A stretch of DNA of 30,444 bases from DAOUFU01 sp034429275. GTDB taxonomy: Bacteria > Chloroflexota > Anaerolineae > Aggregatilineales > Aggregatilineaceae. Location: assembly GCA_034429275.1 (NCBI GenBank), contig DAOUFU010000202.1, positions 1-30,444 of the forward strand. Direction: 5' to 3'. How positions within the stretch are numbered: the first letter of the stretch is position 1; every line of letters starts with the position of its first letter. The notes below the pieces were generated by a model. It did not search any database. It had not been told where the DNA came from and saw only the letters and a program-made list of their open reading frames with translations. Shown here piece by piece: positions 1-7,259 of this stretch. Position numbers and translations under genes: made by a program.

Positions 1-33
1 CACATGTTACCCTGCCCTATTCGGGTCGTGGGG

Positions 34-498
34 TCATTTCTTGTCGGCCTTGACCTTGATCTGCTTGGGCTGCGCCTGGGGCAGCTTGGGCAGCACGATG
101 TTCAGCACGCCGTTGGTGAAGGTCGCTTCGATCTTGTCGGTGTCCAGCGTATCAGGCAAGCGCACGCTGCGCTGGAACATCCCGACGCTGCGCTCGCGGT
201 AGTGATAGCGATCGCCCTTTTGCTCGATGTTGTCACCGAATTCGCCACGCACCGTCAGCATGTGATCTTCGACCTCGATGTTCACATCATCCGGCGACAG
301 CCCCGGCAGGTCAATACGGACGGTCACGTCGTGGTCATTTTCGATGACATCCATCGCGGGCCGCAGGAAGGGGCGGCGAGTATCCGTCGCCAGAGTCGGC
401 CAGCTCTGCCACAGCTCATCGAACAGCGACTCAACGGCACGGAACGGATCGGCTACTTCCCGGACAGGTTGAGGATTCCAACGAATCAAGCTACGCAT
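34..498 (-). CDS. Small heat-shock protein (Hsp20 / alpha-crystallin family)
   Basis: This is an ATP-independent holdase chaperone of the cytoplasm that binds unfolding proteins and keeps them soluble. The 154-residue protein has a short N-terminal arm (MRSLIRWNP), an alpha-crystallin domain over roughly residues 38-140 with the hallmark NGVLNIVLPK near its end, and a C-terminal I-x-V motif (IKVK) used for oligomer assembly. Length is normal for the family. I chose the ATG at 498 because AAGGAGAG (505-512) lies 8 nt upstream; in-frame ATGs at 504 and 531 are too close to it or lack such a site. The gene is divergent from the thioredoxin-like gene at 720. No CIRCE operator was seen, so control by HrcA is not supported. 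Function is secure; substrates are unknown. Confidence 0.95.
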   Translation of the reverse strand: MRSLIRWNPQPVREVADPFRAVESLFDELWQSWPTLATDTRRPFLRPAMDVIENDHDVTVRIDLPGLSPDDVNIEVEDHMLTVRGEFGDNIEQKGDRYHYRERSVGMFQRSVRLPDTLDTDKIEATFTNGVLNIVLPKLPQAQPKQIKVKADKK

Positions 499-554
499 CT
501 TCATCTCTCCTTCAACTGGGTTCCAACTCATTCACAGCCTTATCTTCGCGCACT

Positions 555-583
555 TATGTAAAAATAAAATCAGCGCTGCGCAA
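555..583 (-). promoter_or_regulatory. Possible promoter for the small heat-shock gene
   Basis: Read on the minus strand there is TTGCGC (578-583), a 17-nt spacer, and TACATA (555-560). Each box matches 3 of 6 consensus bases, so this is weak. It would give a leader of about 50 nt before the ATG at 498. The A/T-rich patch at 556-570 stands out from the GC-rich surroundings, which supports a promoter here even if the boxes are imprecise. Confidence 0.3.
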
Positions 584-719
584 GAAGCAGGTAAACATTC
601 GGTCAATGTTTTGTATGAACCTCGCAACGTTTGCCGCGCCCGCTCATCTAACCAGCAATTGAGCAGCCAGGCACCGGTTACCTTGTCGGGTGGTGACGTT
701 CGCTGATAAAGGAGCACTC

Positions 720-1190
720 ATGATTACTCTGGCACGACTGGGTTCGCTGATCTCGCAAAACTGGTTGATGATCCTCATGCTGGCCGCGCTGCTGGGTTTT
801 GCCCTCATCCACCTGGTATGGTATATCCGCCCCAGCGCCATCGACAGCGCCGCGGAATTGCAGGCCGTACTGACTGATGGCCAGCCCACGGTAGTGGAGT
901 ACTACACCAATCTTTGAACGATGTGCACGCTTGCGAAACCCATCGTGGATGGGATTGAGGATGATTTGCGCGGGCAGGCGCAGGTGTTGCGAATCGACCT
1001 GCTCAGCGGCGTAGGGCGCGCGACCGCGTCCCAGTTTGAGGTGAAAGTAGTGCCCACCACACTGGTATTTGATGGCAGCGGGCAGTTAGTGCTGCGCGAG
1101 GTGGGAATGCCCGATGCCGGCAAAATCAAAGCTGCCGTTCGCAAGGCCCTCGCGCAGCAGAATCCCGCGAGCGAAAACAGGGGTCCTTGA
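720..1190 (+). CDS. Membrane-anchored thioredoxin-like protein, candidate selenoprotein (UxxC)
   Basis: This is a predicted extracytoplasmic thiol/selenol redox protein. Reading through the TGA at 915-917 gives one continuous 156-residue product: an N-terminal membrane helix (about residues 13-36), a linker, then a thioredoxin fold. The fold shows the strand PTVVEYY, the active-site helix, and a cis-proline motif VPTTLVF (Pro112). The TGA falls at residue 66, exactly the first Cys of the CxxC site, and is followed by TMC (Cys69), giving UTMC. A hairpin fitting the bacterial SECIS pattern lies at 936-956. The start ATG has AAAGGAG 5 nt upstream. Both halves are in the same frame and neither is a sensible protein alone. 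The alternative is a nonsense mutation or a sequencing error at a TGC/TGT Cys codon. The thioredoxin fold is seen; Sec insertion is an inference, because no sel genes lie in the window. Confidence 0.75.
936..956 (+). promoter_or_regulatory. Candidate bacterial SECIS hairpin
   Basis: CCCATC (939-944) and GATGGG (948-953) form a perfect 6-bp stem closed by a GTG loop (945-947). Below an A.A mismatch, two further A-U pairs are possible (936-937 with 955-956). The loop begins 27 nt after the in-frame TGA (915-917), and its first base is G. Both features fit the published general bacterial SECIS pattern: a short stem, a small loop with a G among its first two bases, and a loop about 16-37 nt after UGA. 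The hairpin is inside the coding sequence, as expected for bacteria. Function as a SelB site is inferred. Confidence 0.55.
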
Positions 1191-1209
1191 TGCTCATCCT
1201 TGATGCTTA
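1184..1209 (+). repeat. 13-bp tandem duplication at the end of the thioredoxin-like gene
   Basis: TCCTTGATGCTCA (1184-1196) is followed directly by TCCTTGATGCTTA (1197-1209), 12 of 13 bases identical. The first copy contains the TGA stop of the thioredoxin-like gene. The pair fills the gap between this gene and the convergent Suc_Fer-like gene ending at 1210. It looks like a small slippage duplication, and no terminator is seen here. Confidence 0.6.
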
Positions 1210-2145
1210 CTACGGGGCAGCGTGATTTTCGTAGCCGGCTAACACCAGCGGAATCACCGGTTCCAGAGCCTGATCACCACAGTTTGTATAGATATCCACC
1301 GCATCGGCGGCGCGCAGGTGAACGATATGCCGCGCGCCGCTGGCTTCTGCAAACTCCACACGCCACGCTGTTTCTTGCTGCTGCTCAACCCCAACCAGCG
1401 TCCAGGCGTCCCAGGCGGTCACGCCGCTGGATTGCCGCGCGAAATACTCAGCAGCCTGTGCCGGTCGGGCATAACAGGCGCGGCCCCGATAGGCTTCCAG
1501 CGCGATCCTGCCGGAACGCAGCCCGTCAACAAACCCGGCCCAGTCCTCACCCAGCCGGTCCACTCTCCCATAATAGAGTCCATGCGGCAAAACGACCACG
1601 TTCGCGGCCAGGCGGTGCCCGCCCACATGCGATACCGGCCACACCGCCGAACCCAGCTCGCCAGCCAGGCGCTCGTAGCCCGGCTGACCCACCCTTGCAC
1701 AGCAGCGATCCCGCCGTCCATGCGTGCACACCAGCATCAGCGGCTCTTCCTGGCGATGTTCGGCATACACCGGCGATTCTGCCACCACGGCTTCGATATC
1801 CAGGCTCAGCAGGTCCGCATAACCACTGAGCCGGAAGGCATACAGTGCCGGGCTACTCTCGCGCACCAGGGCGACATAGAACATCATACTCGCCCCGGCT
1901 TTAGACTCCTTGCCGCGCCGGATGAACCAGACTCTGGCCTCTGGCAGCGTTTTTTCGAGGTCGCGCAGCCGCTCACGCACCTCACCGGGCACCCCCGCGC
2001 TGTCCAACACACTCGGCTCCCACCTGCCGTTGACCTCCAGAATCAGGACCGTCTGGAAGCGCGGCGCACTGCCGATCAGCGGCTCACCGACAGACCAGGA
2101 ATGATCGTTGCAAAAAGGGGGCACCATTGGCACACGCGATGTCAT
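1210..2145 (-). CDS. Suc_Fer-like (sucrase/ferredoxin-like, Apd1-type) thioredoxin-fold Fe-S protein
   Basis: The 311-residue protein matches the Suc_Fer-like family, named for its thioredoxin-like ferredoxin domain; yeast Apd1 and Aim32 belong here. The C-terminal part shows VCTHGRRDRCC, with Cys140 and Cys149, and SHVGGHRLAAN, with His173 and His177. The spacing C-x8-C and H-x3-H equals that of the Cys2His2 [2Fe-2S] ligands known in Apd1, so a Rieske-type ligand set is likely. The N-terminal 130 residues are less conserved. The start has a GGGAGGTG ribosome site, and the gene follows the SDR gene on the same strand by 14 nt, so the two are probably co-transcribed. The family has redox-linked roles but no firmly known bacterial substrate. 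The name sucrase is historical and does not imply sugar cleavage. Confidence 0.85.
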   Translation of the reverse strand: MTSRVPMVPPFCNDHSWSVGEPLIGSAPRFQTVLILEVNGRWEPSVLDSAGVPGEVRERLRDLEKTLPEARVWFIRRGKESKAGASMMFYVALVRESSPALYAFRLSGYADLLSLDIEAVVAESPVYAEHRQEEPLMLVCTHGRRDRCCARVGQPGYERLAGELGSAVWPVSHVGGHRLAANVVVLPHGLYYGRVDRLGEDWAGFVDGLRSGRIALEAYRGRACYARPAQAAEYFARQSSGVTAWDAWTLVGVEQQQETAWRVEFAEASGARHIVHLRAADAVDIYTNCGDQALEPVIPLVLAGYENHAAP

Positions 2146-2159
2146 ATCCCCACCTCCCC

Positions 2160-3116
2160 TCAGTGTTCGTCAGCCGTCCGGCTGCCCATCAACCGTTTGA
2201 GTGTCCCTAGCCGCGAAAATTCCCGCATGTAGCCCAGGTTCTCCGGCACAAAGGCTCGCGGAGTCAACCCCCACCGTTCGGTGAGCGCATTGTGCACGAC
2301 TACGTTGTCCACCTTGAGTAAATCCAGCAGGCTGGTCGTCACAGGGGGATTGGGCAGCGCAGTCTGCATGACCTGCACGACGGGGCGCAGCAGCGGGACA
2401 GGTACCTTTACCGTCAGGCGGCGCGCGCCCATCGCTTTCAGCACACGCTGCACAATCTCGGCATAGGTCAGCACTTCCGGCCCACCCAGGCCCAGTTCCT
2501 CGCCGATTGTTGTGTCATCGTCCAGGCAGCGCACCGCCGCTTCGACCACATCGCCCACCCACACCGGTTGGAACCGCGCGCGGCCATCCCCCACGATCGG
2601 AAACACCAGCGGCGTGAGCTGGATCAACCGTGCCTGCACATTGGCGAATTCATCCTGCGGCCCCCAGATCACTGAAGGGCGCAGCGCCGTCCACGCCAGG
2701 CCAGACGCAGCAACCGCTTCTTGGGCGCGCCCCTTGCTCGCCAGGAAGCGATAAGGCAGGCGGCTGTCGGCTCCATTCTGGCTCATATTGATGAAACGCC
2801 GCACGCCCGCCGCGCGCGCAGCTTCTAATACATTGACCGTACCCTCATAATTCACACGCTCATAGGTGCGGTCTCCCCGCTCAATGGCAATTGCCACCAG
2901 GTGGATCACCGTGTCGATGCCGTTCATCACTGCCGCCAGCGTCTCGGGCCGCGTGACATCGCCCTGGACCAGTTCAAGCTGGGCGCGCACATCCGCCAGC
3001 CGGGCCGCAGCTTTCGCCGGGCTGTGCACCAACGCACGCACCGGTTTTCCCTCGGCCACCAGTCGCCGCACAATGTTATTGCCTACATATCCCGAAGCTC
3101 CCGTGACCAGGATCAT
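2160..3116 (-). CDS. NAD(P)-binding atypical SDR, NDUFA9-like
   Basis: This 318-residue atypical short-chain dehydrogenase has an N-terminal Rossmann motif TGASGYVGNNIV (residues 5-16). It continues with LVQGDVTRPETL, in which the Asp contacts adenine, then VIHLVA and the NDUFA9-like stretch VRRFINMSQNGAD. The usual YxxxK pair is degenerate (FLASKGRAQEAV), as in NDUFA9/HSCARG-type members that bind nucleotide without clear dehydrogenase chemistry. The C-terminal half (FQPVWVGDVVEAAVRCL and GGPEVLTYAEIV) is typical of this branch. AAGGAGG lies just upstream of the ATG. It heads an operon with the Suc_Fer-like gene, 14 nt downstream. Likely roles are a redox sensor, quinone-related function or epimerase-like activity; the exact substrate cannot be read from sequence. 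Confidence 0.85.
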   Translation of the reverse strand: MILVTGASGYVGNNIVRRLVAEGKPVRALVHSPAKAAARLADVRAQLELVQGDVTRPETLAAVMNGIDTVIHLVAIAIERGDRTYERVNYEGTVNVLEAARAAGVRRFINMSQNGADSRLPYRFLASKGRAQEAVAASGLAWTALRPSVIWGPQDEFANVQARLIQLTPLVFPIVGDGRARFQPVWVGDVVEAAVRCLDDDTTIGEELGLGGPEVLTYAEIVQRVLKAMGARRLTVKVPVPLLRPVVQVMQTALPNPPVTTSLLDLLKVDNVVVHNALTERWGLTPRAFVPENLGYMREFSRLGTLKRLMGSRTADEH

Positions 3117-3212
3117 GCGTCCTCCTTTTGCCTTCGCATCATCGGCTGATCATGTTGTAGTCAATTTTTCTCTGCATGACGAATGATCTGTCACCCTGGC
3201 AAGAACCGGGTG

Positions 3213-3241
3213 TTGTGCTTTGCACACCCCGCCTCTATAAT
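3213..3241 (+). promoter_or_regulatory. Promoter with perfect -10, giving a near-leaderless mRNA
   Basis: TATAAT (3236-3241) is a perfect -10 box. TTGTGC (3213-3218), a weak -35, lies 17 bp upstream. Transcription would start near 3248, only about 4 nt before the ATG at 3252. That ATG has no Shine-Dalgarno sequence, which fits leaderless or near-leaderless translation. Confidence 0.55.
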
Positions 3242-3251
3242 CCGCCACATT

Positions 3252-4979
3252 ATGAACCAGGTCTTTCCACCTCCCCCTCGCCAATTGTTTGGCATCCGGC
3301 TGCGCACGCTGGCTGTATTGGCCGCTTGTACGCTTATCGGTGTGCTTGCCCTCGCCCTGGACCTGGCCAACCAGGGATTGGTCTACGATTACCTGTGGAG
3401 TGTCACCGGCGAAACGAACCCGCCGGAACAAATCCTCGGCTTCGCCCAATACCTGACCAGGTTCACACGCCAGCAGCCAGACACCGAACCTTTCGTTTAT
3501 ATGCCCCAGGCCGATGTCAATCCTTTTGGTGTCAATACTTTCCTGGAACAGGAAGTCAAACCCGAACGCCGCGAACGACAGGTCCGTGAGATCGCCGAGG
3601 CCGGGTTCACCTGGATACGTCAGCAGTTTCCCTGGGAAGACATCGAACATCACGCTAAAGGGGATTTCACCGACCGCCGTAACGACCTGAATGGCGACGG
3701 CATCCCCGACACAATCAGCGCCTGGGACAAATACGACTCCATTGTGGACCTGGTCGAGAAGTATCATCTGAACATGCTGGTGCGGCTCAGCGCTCCGCCA
3801 AACTGGAGCCAGCCGCCCGGCACGCCCGATAGTTCCTTCGCCCCGCCCGCCGATTTCCAGGATTTTGTCGATTTTGCCGTCGCAGTCGCCGAGCGCTACC
3901 GGGGCCGCCTGCGCTACTACCAGATCTGGAACGAACCCAATCTCTACCCCGAATGGGGTGAGCAGACGGTGAACGCCGAAGCCTATACCGACCTGCTGTG
4001 CCGCACCTATGCCGCGCTCAAAGCCGTTGATCCGCAGATCGTGGTGGTGACCGGTGCGCTCGGCCCCACTGTTGACCTGAGCGGCGTCAACGCTAGCGAT
4101 ATCCTGTACCTGCAGCGGATGTATCAGGCGGGCGCAGGCGATTGCTTCGACGTGCTGAGCGTACAGGGTTACGGCCTGTGGAGCGGCCCCACCGACCGTC
4201 GGCTGCGGCAGGTAACCATCAACTTCCAGCGCCACCTGTGGATTCGCGATGTGATGGTGGCACATGGTGACGCGGACAAAGCCATCTGGATCAGCGAGGC
4301 GGGGTGGAACCCGGTACCGGATGATCCCGCCATCGCCGACCGCGACCGCTATGGCCGGGTGACCGATGCCCAGGCTGCCGAATGGGCACCGCTCGCCTAC
4401 CAACGTGCCCAGGAAGAATGGCCCTGGATCGGCGTGATCACCTATTGGTTCTTCAAGGAAGCAACAGAGGATAACCGGGACAAAAGCCCGTTTTACTTCC
4501 GTCTGTTAGACCCCGACTTCACGCCGCGCCCGGTATTCGAATCCCTCAAAACCTACATGACCTCGGATTTACCCAAGCCGCTCGGTGCAGGCCGTTGGGG
4601 AACTCACCACCGTGGGGAAATTCGCCAGGCCGAAGATGGGCGCGAAGCGCGCGCCTTTCGCTTCAATGGGACAGGGCTGTATTTATGTGCGCATCAGCCG
4701 CCCACCGCACAGACCGTCCAGGTGGTGCTGGATGGTTCTGCGCGCCCGGCGATCAACATGGCGGCGGGCGCGTCTGGCTGCCTGATGGTCAGTGAGTCTC
4801 TCTCTGGCGGCGAGCATTGGGTCACCTTCACAGCAGAGGATTGGACCGGCCTGGACAGTCTGGTCGTGATCGATCACTCCACTCGCCATCGACTGCCCTG
4901 GCTGCTGACCGGTTTGATCGCCAGTCTGGGTACGCTCACCGTGCTAGGACACGCGCTGAGAGTACGTCGCGCCCGCTAA
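3252..4979 (+). CDS. Membrane-anchored glycoside hydrolase, cellulase/GH39-like (clan GH-A) TIM barrel
   Basis: This 575-residue protein is predicted to hydrolyse glycosidic bonds outside the membrane. A hydrophobic helix at about 18-38 acts as signal anchor, and a second helix at about 548-568 is followed by a basic tail, so both ends appear to be in the membrane. The (beta/alpha)8 domain spans roughly 85-460. It shows the clan GH-A acid/base motif QIWNEPN (Glu228) and the nucleophile motif WISEAGWN (Glu349). A beta-rich domain (about 480-545) follows. I took the ATG at 3252 rather than the upstream ATG at 3183, since the earlier start lacks a ribosome site and lies upstream of the predicted transcription start. 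A short Asp-rich segment (NDLNGDGIPD, 144-153) resembles a Ca-binding loop. Substrate is unknown; a polysaccharide role is possible. Confidence 0.85.
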   Translation: MNQVFPPPPRQLFGIRLRTLAVLAACTLIGVLALALDLANQGLVYDYLWSVTGETNPPEQILGFAQYLTRFTRQQPDTEPFVYMPQADVNPFGVNTFLEQEVKPERRERQVREIAEAGFTWIRQQFPWEDIEHHAKGDFTDRRNDLNGDGIPDTISAWDKYDSIVDLVEKYHLNMLVRLSAPPNWSQPPGTPDSSFAPPADFQDFVDFAVAVAERYRGRLRYYQIWNEPNLYPEWGEQTVNAEAYTDLLCRTYAALKAVDPQIVVVTGALGPTVDLSGVNASDILYLQRMYQAGAGDCFDVLSVQGYGLWSGPTDRRLRQVTINFQRHLWIRDVMVAHGDADKAIWISEAGWNPVPDDPAIADRDRYGRVTDAQAAEWAPLAYQRAQEEWPWIGVITYWFFKEATEDNRDKSPFYFRLLDPDFTPRPVFESLKTYMTSDLPKPLGAGRWGTHHRGEIRQAEDGREARAFRFNGTGLYLCAHQPPTAQTVQVVLDGSARPAINMAAGASGCLMVSESLSGGEHWVTFTAEDWTGLDSLVVIDHSTRHRLPWLLTGLIASLGTLTVLGHALRVRRAR

Positions 4980-5002
4980 CCCCCAACCACCGGCATCGTC
5001 TG

Positions 5003-6301
5003 TCAGTGATATTCAGGCAGCAGGTCGGCATGGGCAGCCAGGCAGGCATCGACTGCACGCTGCCCGGCAGCCTTGTCCACAATAGTCGGATCAAGCTCGA
5101 CAGCCGCCGCGATCAGGTCCAGGCGGCGCTCACGGGCAGCTCGCACCAGCGTATCGGTCACCTGGGCTGTGCGCACGGCATAGGGCAGCACCGGGTCGGG
5201 CAGGGTCAAGGTTTCCGGCACGATTCCGGCGCGGCTGGCCGTACAGGGAGTTTCTACAAAAACGCCCTGCGGCAGGTTGGCGATTTGCCCGGTATTGACC
5301 AGGTTCAGCGAATGGAATACCGCGAAACGATCATACGTCAGCGCCGCGATCAGGTCGAATGGCCGCTCCCACGATTCGTGCTCGAACAGGATATCCCAGC
5401 CGGTGCGCCCTTCACCGACGGCGCGCAGAATCTCGATGCGCTCTTGGCGTTTGTCCGGTGAGCCGTGCGACGCCCTCTGCCGTGAATGGGCTGCCGGGTG
5501 AGGGGGCAAAAAGTCGTGGATGTGGTCATCGCCCGCGCTCAGCAGATACCCCGTCTCGCGGTAGTGGTCTTCGGTGATCGGCTGTCCGAGTGTGTGTCCT
5601 TCAGCCAGCCGCCTGTGCAAGATAGGCATCATGTCATCACCGGTTGTCTGATCGCGCAGTTCAAGCAGCCAGGCCAGATGATTCAGCCCGGCAGTTTTAG
5701 CGATCCACCGTTCACGCGGCGCACTGAACGGGTAGCGCGGCCATCCCAACCCCCAAAGCTGGTAAAGCATGGCGTAAATCGACAGGGAGACCGAGCAAAA
5801 CCCGACCGTTTTAATACCTGCCTCGTGTGCGGCCTGGCAAACCCGAGGCAGCGGATTGGACACATTCAGCAGCCAGGCATCCGGGCACAAGCGGCGCATA
5901 TCCGCTGCGATCGCCTCGATCAGCGCGATCTGCCGCAGCGAATAACTGATCCCTGCGACCCCGCCGAATTCCGTCTGCAGGTGATCCGGGTAGTGCTCGC
6001 GGATGATGTCCTGGTCCATATAGAACCGTCGCCACATCTCGGTAGCTACCGCACAGATCACAAAATCCGCCCCATCGAGGGCAGTTGTGCGATCGGTGTG
6101 CGTGCTGATATGCACCGGGATGCCCGATACTTCGGCCATGCGCCGCCCCACACCGGCCATCAGGTTCACCATGTCAGCATCGATGTCCATCAGGGCCAGT
6201 TCCAGCCCTTCGAGGCGGTGTTCAAGGATAGCCTGGCGTAACATGCTGGGGCCAAATACAAAGCTGCCCGCACCCAGGCACGCGACTTTGAGTTCTGCCA
6301 T
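5003..6301 (-). CDS. GH4 family glycosidase (alpha-galactosidase/6-phospho-glucosidase type)
   Basis: GH4 enzymes cleave alpha- or beta-glycosides by a redox-elimination route that uses NAD+ to oxidise C3 and a divalent metal such as Mn2+. The 432-residue protein has an N-terminal NAD-binding Rossmann start (VACLGAGSFVFGPSM, residues 6-20), the family segment NVSNPLPRV (Asn149, Pro150), the metal-ligand Cys169 in GFCSVS and His208 in AGLNHLAWLLELR. The usual His after the Cys (CHS) is Ser here, a variation that may bear on substrate. There is no obvious phospho-sugar clue, so unphosphorylated substrates such as galactosides or glucuronides are equally possible. It follows the isomerase gene by 16 nt on the same strand, forming a two-gene operon. 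Family call is secure; substrate is not. Confidence 0.9.
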   Translation of the reverse strand: MAELKVACLGAGSFVFGPSMLRQAILEHRLEGLELALMDIDADMVNLMAGVGRRMAEVSGIPVHISTHTDRTTALDGADFVICAVATEMWRRFYMDQDIIREHYPDHLQTEFGGVAGISYSLRQIALIEAIAADMRRLCPDAWLLNVSNPLPRVCQAAHEAGIKTVGFCSVSLSIYAMLYQLWGLGWPRYPFSAPRERWIAKTAGLNHLAWLLELRDQTTGDDMMPILHRRLAEGHTLGQPITEDHYRETGYLLSAGDDHIHDFLPPHPAAHSRQRASHGSPDKRQERIEILRAVGEGRTGWDILFEHESWERPFDLIAALTYDRFAVFHSLNLVNTGQIANLPQGVFVETPCTASRAGIVPETLTLPDPVLPYAVRTAQVTDTLVRAARERRLDLIAAAVELDPTIVDKAAGQRAVDACLAAHADLLPEYH

Positions 6302-6317
6302 CTGCCATCGCCCCTTA

Positions 6318-7082
6318 TCAAGCCTTGCCCAAAGCCAGGCCCCGTCCTACCAGGTAGCGGTAGCTTCGCTCGACAGCTTCCAACATATCGGTCGCGCAGG
6401 AGTCCAGCTCGACAATCAGCCACCGGGTTGCACCTTCGCCCGCCGCAACGACTGCCGGAATATCCATGATCCCTTCCCCCACAGCAGTCATAGGCTCTCC
6501 GCGCACACCAGGACCGTCTTTGATATGCAGCAGCGGCGCGCGTTGACCCCATTCACGGATCACCGCAATGGGATCACACCCGGCTACTTTGACCCAATAG
6601 GTATCGATCTCAACCATGACTTCGGGCGCGAGGTGCTGCTTCAAAAGGGTATAGGCCAAAGGCCCTTCAGCCACGGGGAGATATTCAAAGTGATGGTTGT
6701 GATAGACCAGCGTCAGGCCATTGGCACGAGCGACCTCACTGCCTTCATTGAGCAGGTCCGCCGCCCGCCTGACCTGATCGGCAGTCGAAAAATACTCTTC
6801 CGGTTTGAGCCAGGCACACACCAGGTACGGGCAGCCAAGCGCGCCCAGAGTATCTAGAACCTCGTTCTTTTTTTCGCCCAGGGGCAGCGGACTGTGAGCC
6901 GCTATGACAGTGAGGCCAAGATCATCGAACAATCGGCGGGCATCGGCGGGCGTCGTGCCGGGGAACCCGGCAGTCTCCACACCCAGATAACCCATTGCGG
7001 CAACCTGCCGCACAGTCCCGGCAAAGTCCTGGCTGAGCGCCTGGCGCACGGAATAAAGTTGGAGGCCAATCGGTGCGGTCAT
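6318..7082 (-). CDS. Xylose-isomerase-like TIM barrel (sugar phosphate isomerase/epimerase)
   Basis: This 254-residue protein belongs to the AP endonuclease 2-like superfamily, which includes IolE/IolI, hydroxypyruvate isomerase and tagatose epimerase. It starts with IGLQLYSVR (5-13). Metal and active-site residues expected for the fold are visible: VYHNHHFE (His128, His130, Glu133), MVEIDTYWV (Glu158, Asp160), LLHIKDG (His186, Asp189), VGEGIMD, and LIVELD (Glu225). A short sugar or sugar acid substrate is likely. It heads the minus-strand operon with GH4, divergent from a second isomerase at 7260. The ribosome site AAAGGA lies rather far (about 12 nt) from the ATG. The exact reaction cannot be assigned. 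Confidence 0.85.
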   Translation of the reverse strand: MTAPIGLQLYSVRQALSQDFAGTVRQVAAMGYLGVETAGFPGTTPADARRLFDDLGLTVIAAHSPLPLGEKKNEVLDTLGALGCPYLVCAWLKPEEYFSTADQVRRAADLLNEGSEVARANGLTLVYHNHHFEYLPVAEGPLAYTLLKQHLAPEVMVEIDTYWVKVAGCDPIAVIREWGQRAPLLHIKDGPGVRGEPMTAVGEGIMDIPAVVAAGEGATRWLIVELDSCATDMLEAVERSYRYLVGRGLALGKA

Positions 7083-7136
7083 AATGAGGCTAATCCTTTA
7101 TTCTAAAAAGACGACGAAGGACCAAAATGAGGCTAA
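7083..7136. repeat. Pair of 11-bp direct repeats in the divergent control region
   Basis: AATGAGGCTAA occurs at 7083-7093 and again at 7126-7136, 43 bp apart start to start, about four helical turns. Both copies lie in the 177-bp gap between the two divergent sugar operons, downstream of the minus-strand promoter. They could be sites for a regulator binding on one face of the DNA. This is suggested by position and phasing only. Confidence 0.4.
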
Positions 7137-7190
7137 AATACTAGCACGCAGCACAAAGTGTCGTTTCTGCCAAACAGAACCTGAAGGGCA

Positions 7191-7219
7191 AGTATAGCCT
7201 ATTGTCCACGCCGAACCAA
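7191..7219 (-). promoter_or_regulatory. Predicted promoter for the isomerase-GH4 operon
   Basis: On the minus strand, TTGGTT (7214-7219) and TATACT (7191-7196) are separated by 17 bp. The -10 matches 5 of 6 consensus bases; the -35 matches 3. A start near 7185 would leave about 100 nt of leader containing both AATGAGGCTAA repeats. Confidence 0.4.
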
Positions 7220-7229
7220 CAGCTATACC
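7202..7229 (+). promoter_or_regulatory. Predicted promoter for the isomerase-oxidoreductase-GH1 operon
   Basis: TTGTCC (7202-7207) and TATACC (7224-7229) are 16 bp apart; each matches 4 of 6 consensus bases. The element interleaves with the minus-strand promoter at 7191-7219, so the two polymerases would compete for the same DNA. Start would be near 7236, about 24 nt before the ATG at 7260. Confidence 0.35.
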
Positions 7230-7259
7230 GAAGGCTCGTACACCTCCAAAGGAGTGATA

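Noticed and set aside
499..719. CIRCE operator for the small heat-shock gene
   Set aside because: No TTAGCACTC-N9-GAGTGCTAA pattern or close variant is present in the gap.
921..1190. Separate 89-residue gene starting at ATG 921
   Set aside because: It has no ribosome site, begins in the middle of the thioredoxin active site and is in frame with the upstream part; read-through of the TGA explains both halves better.
3150..4403. Long open frames antisense to the glycosidase and to several other genes
   Set aside because: These are high-GC shadow frames: no family motifs, no ribosome sites, and they lie opposite well-supported genes.
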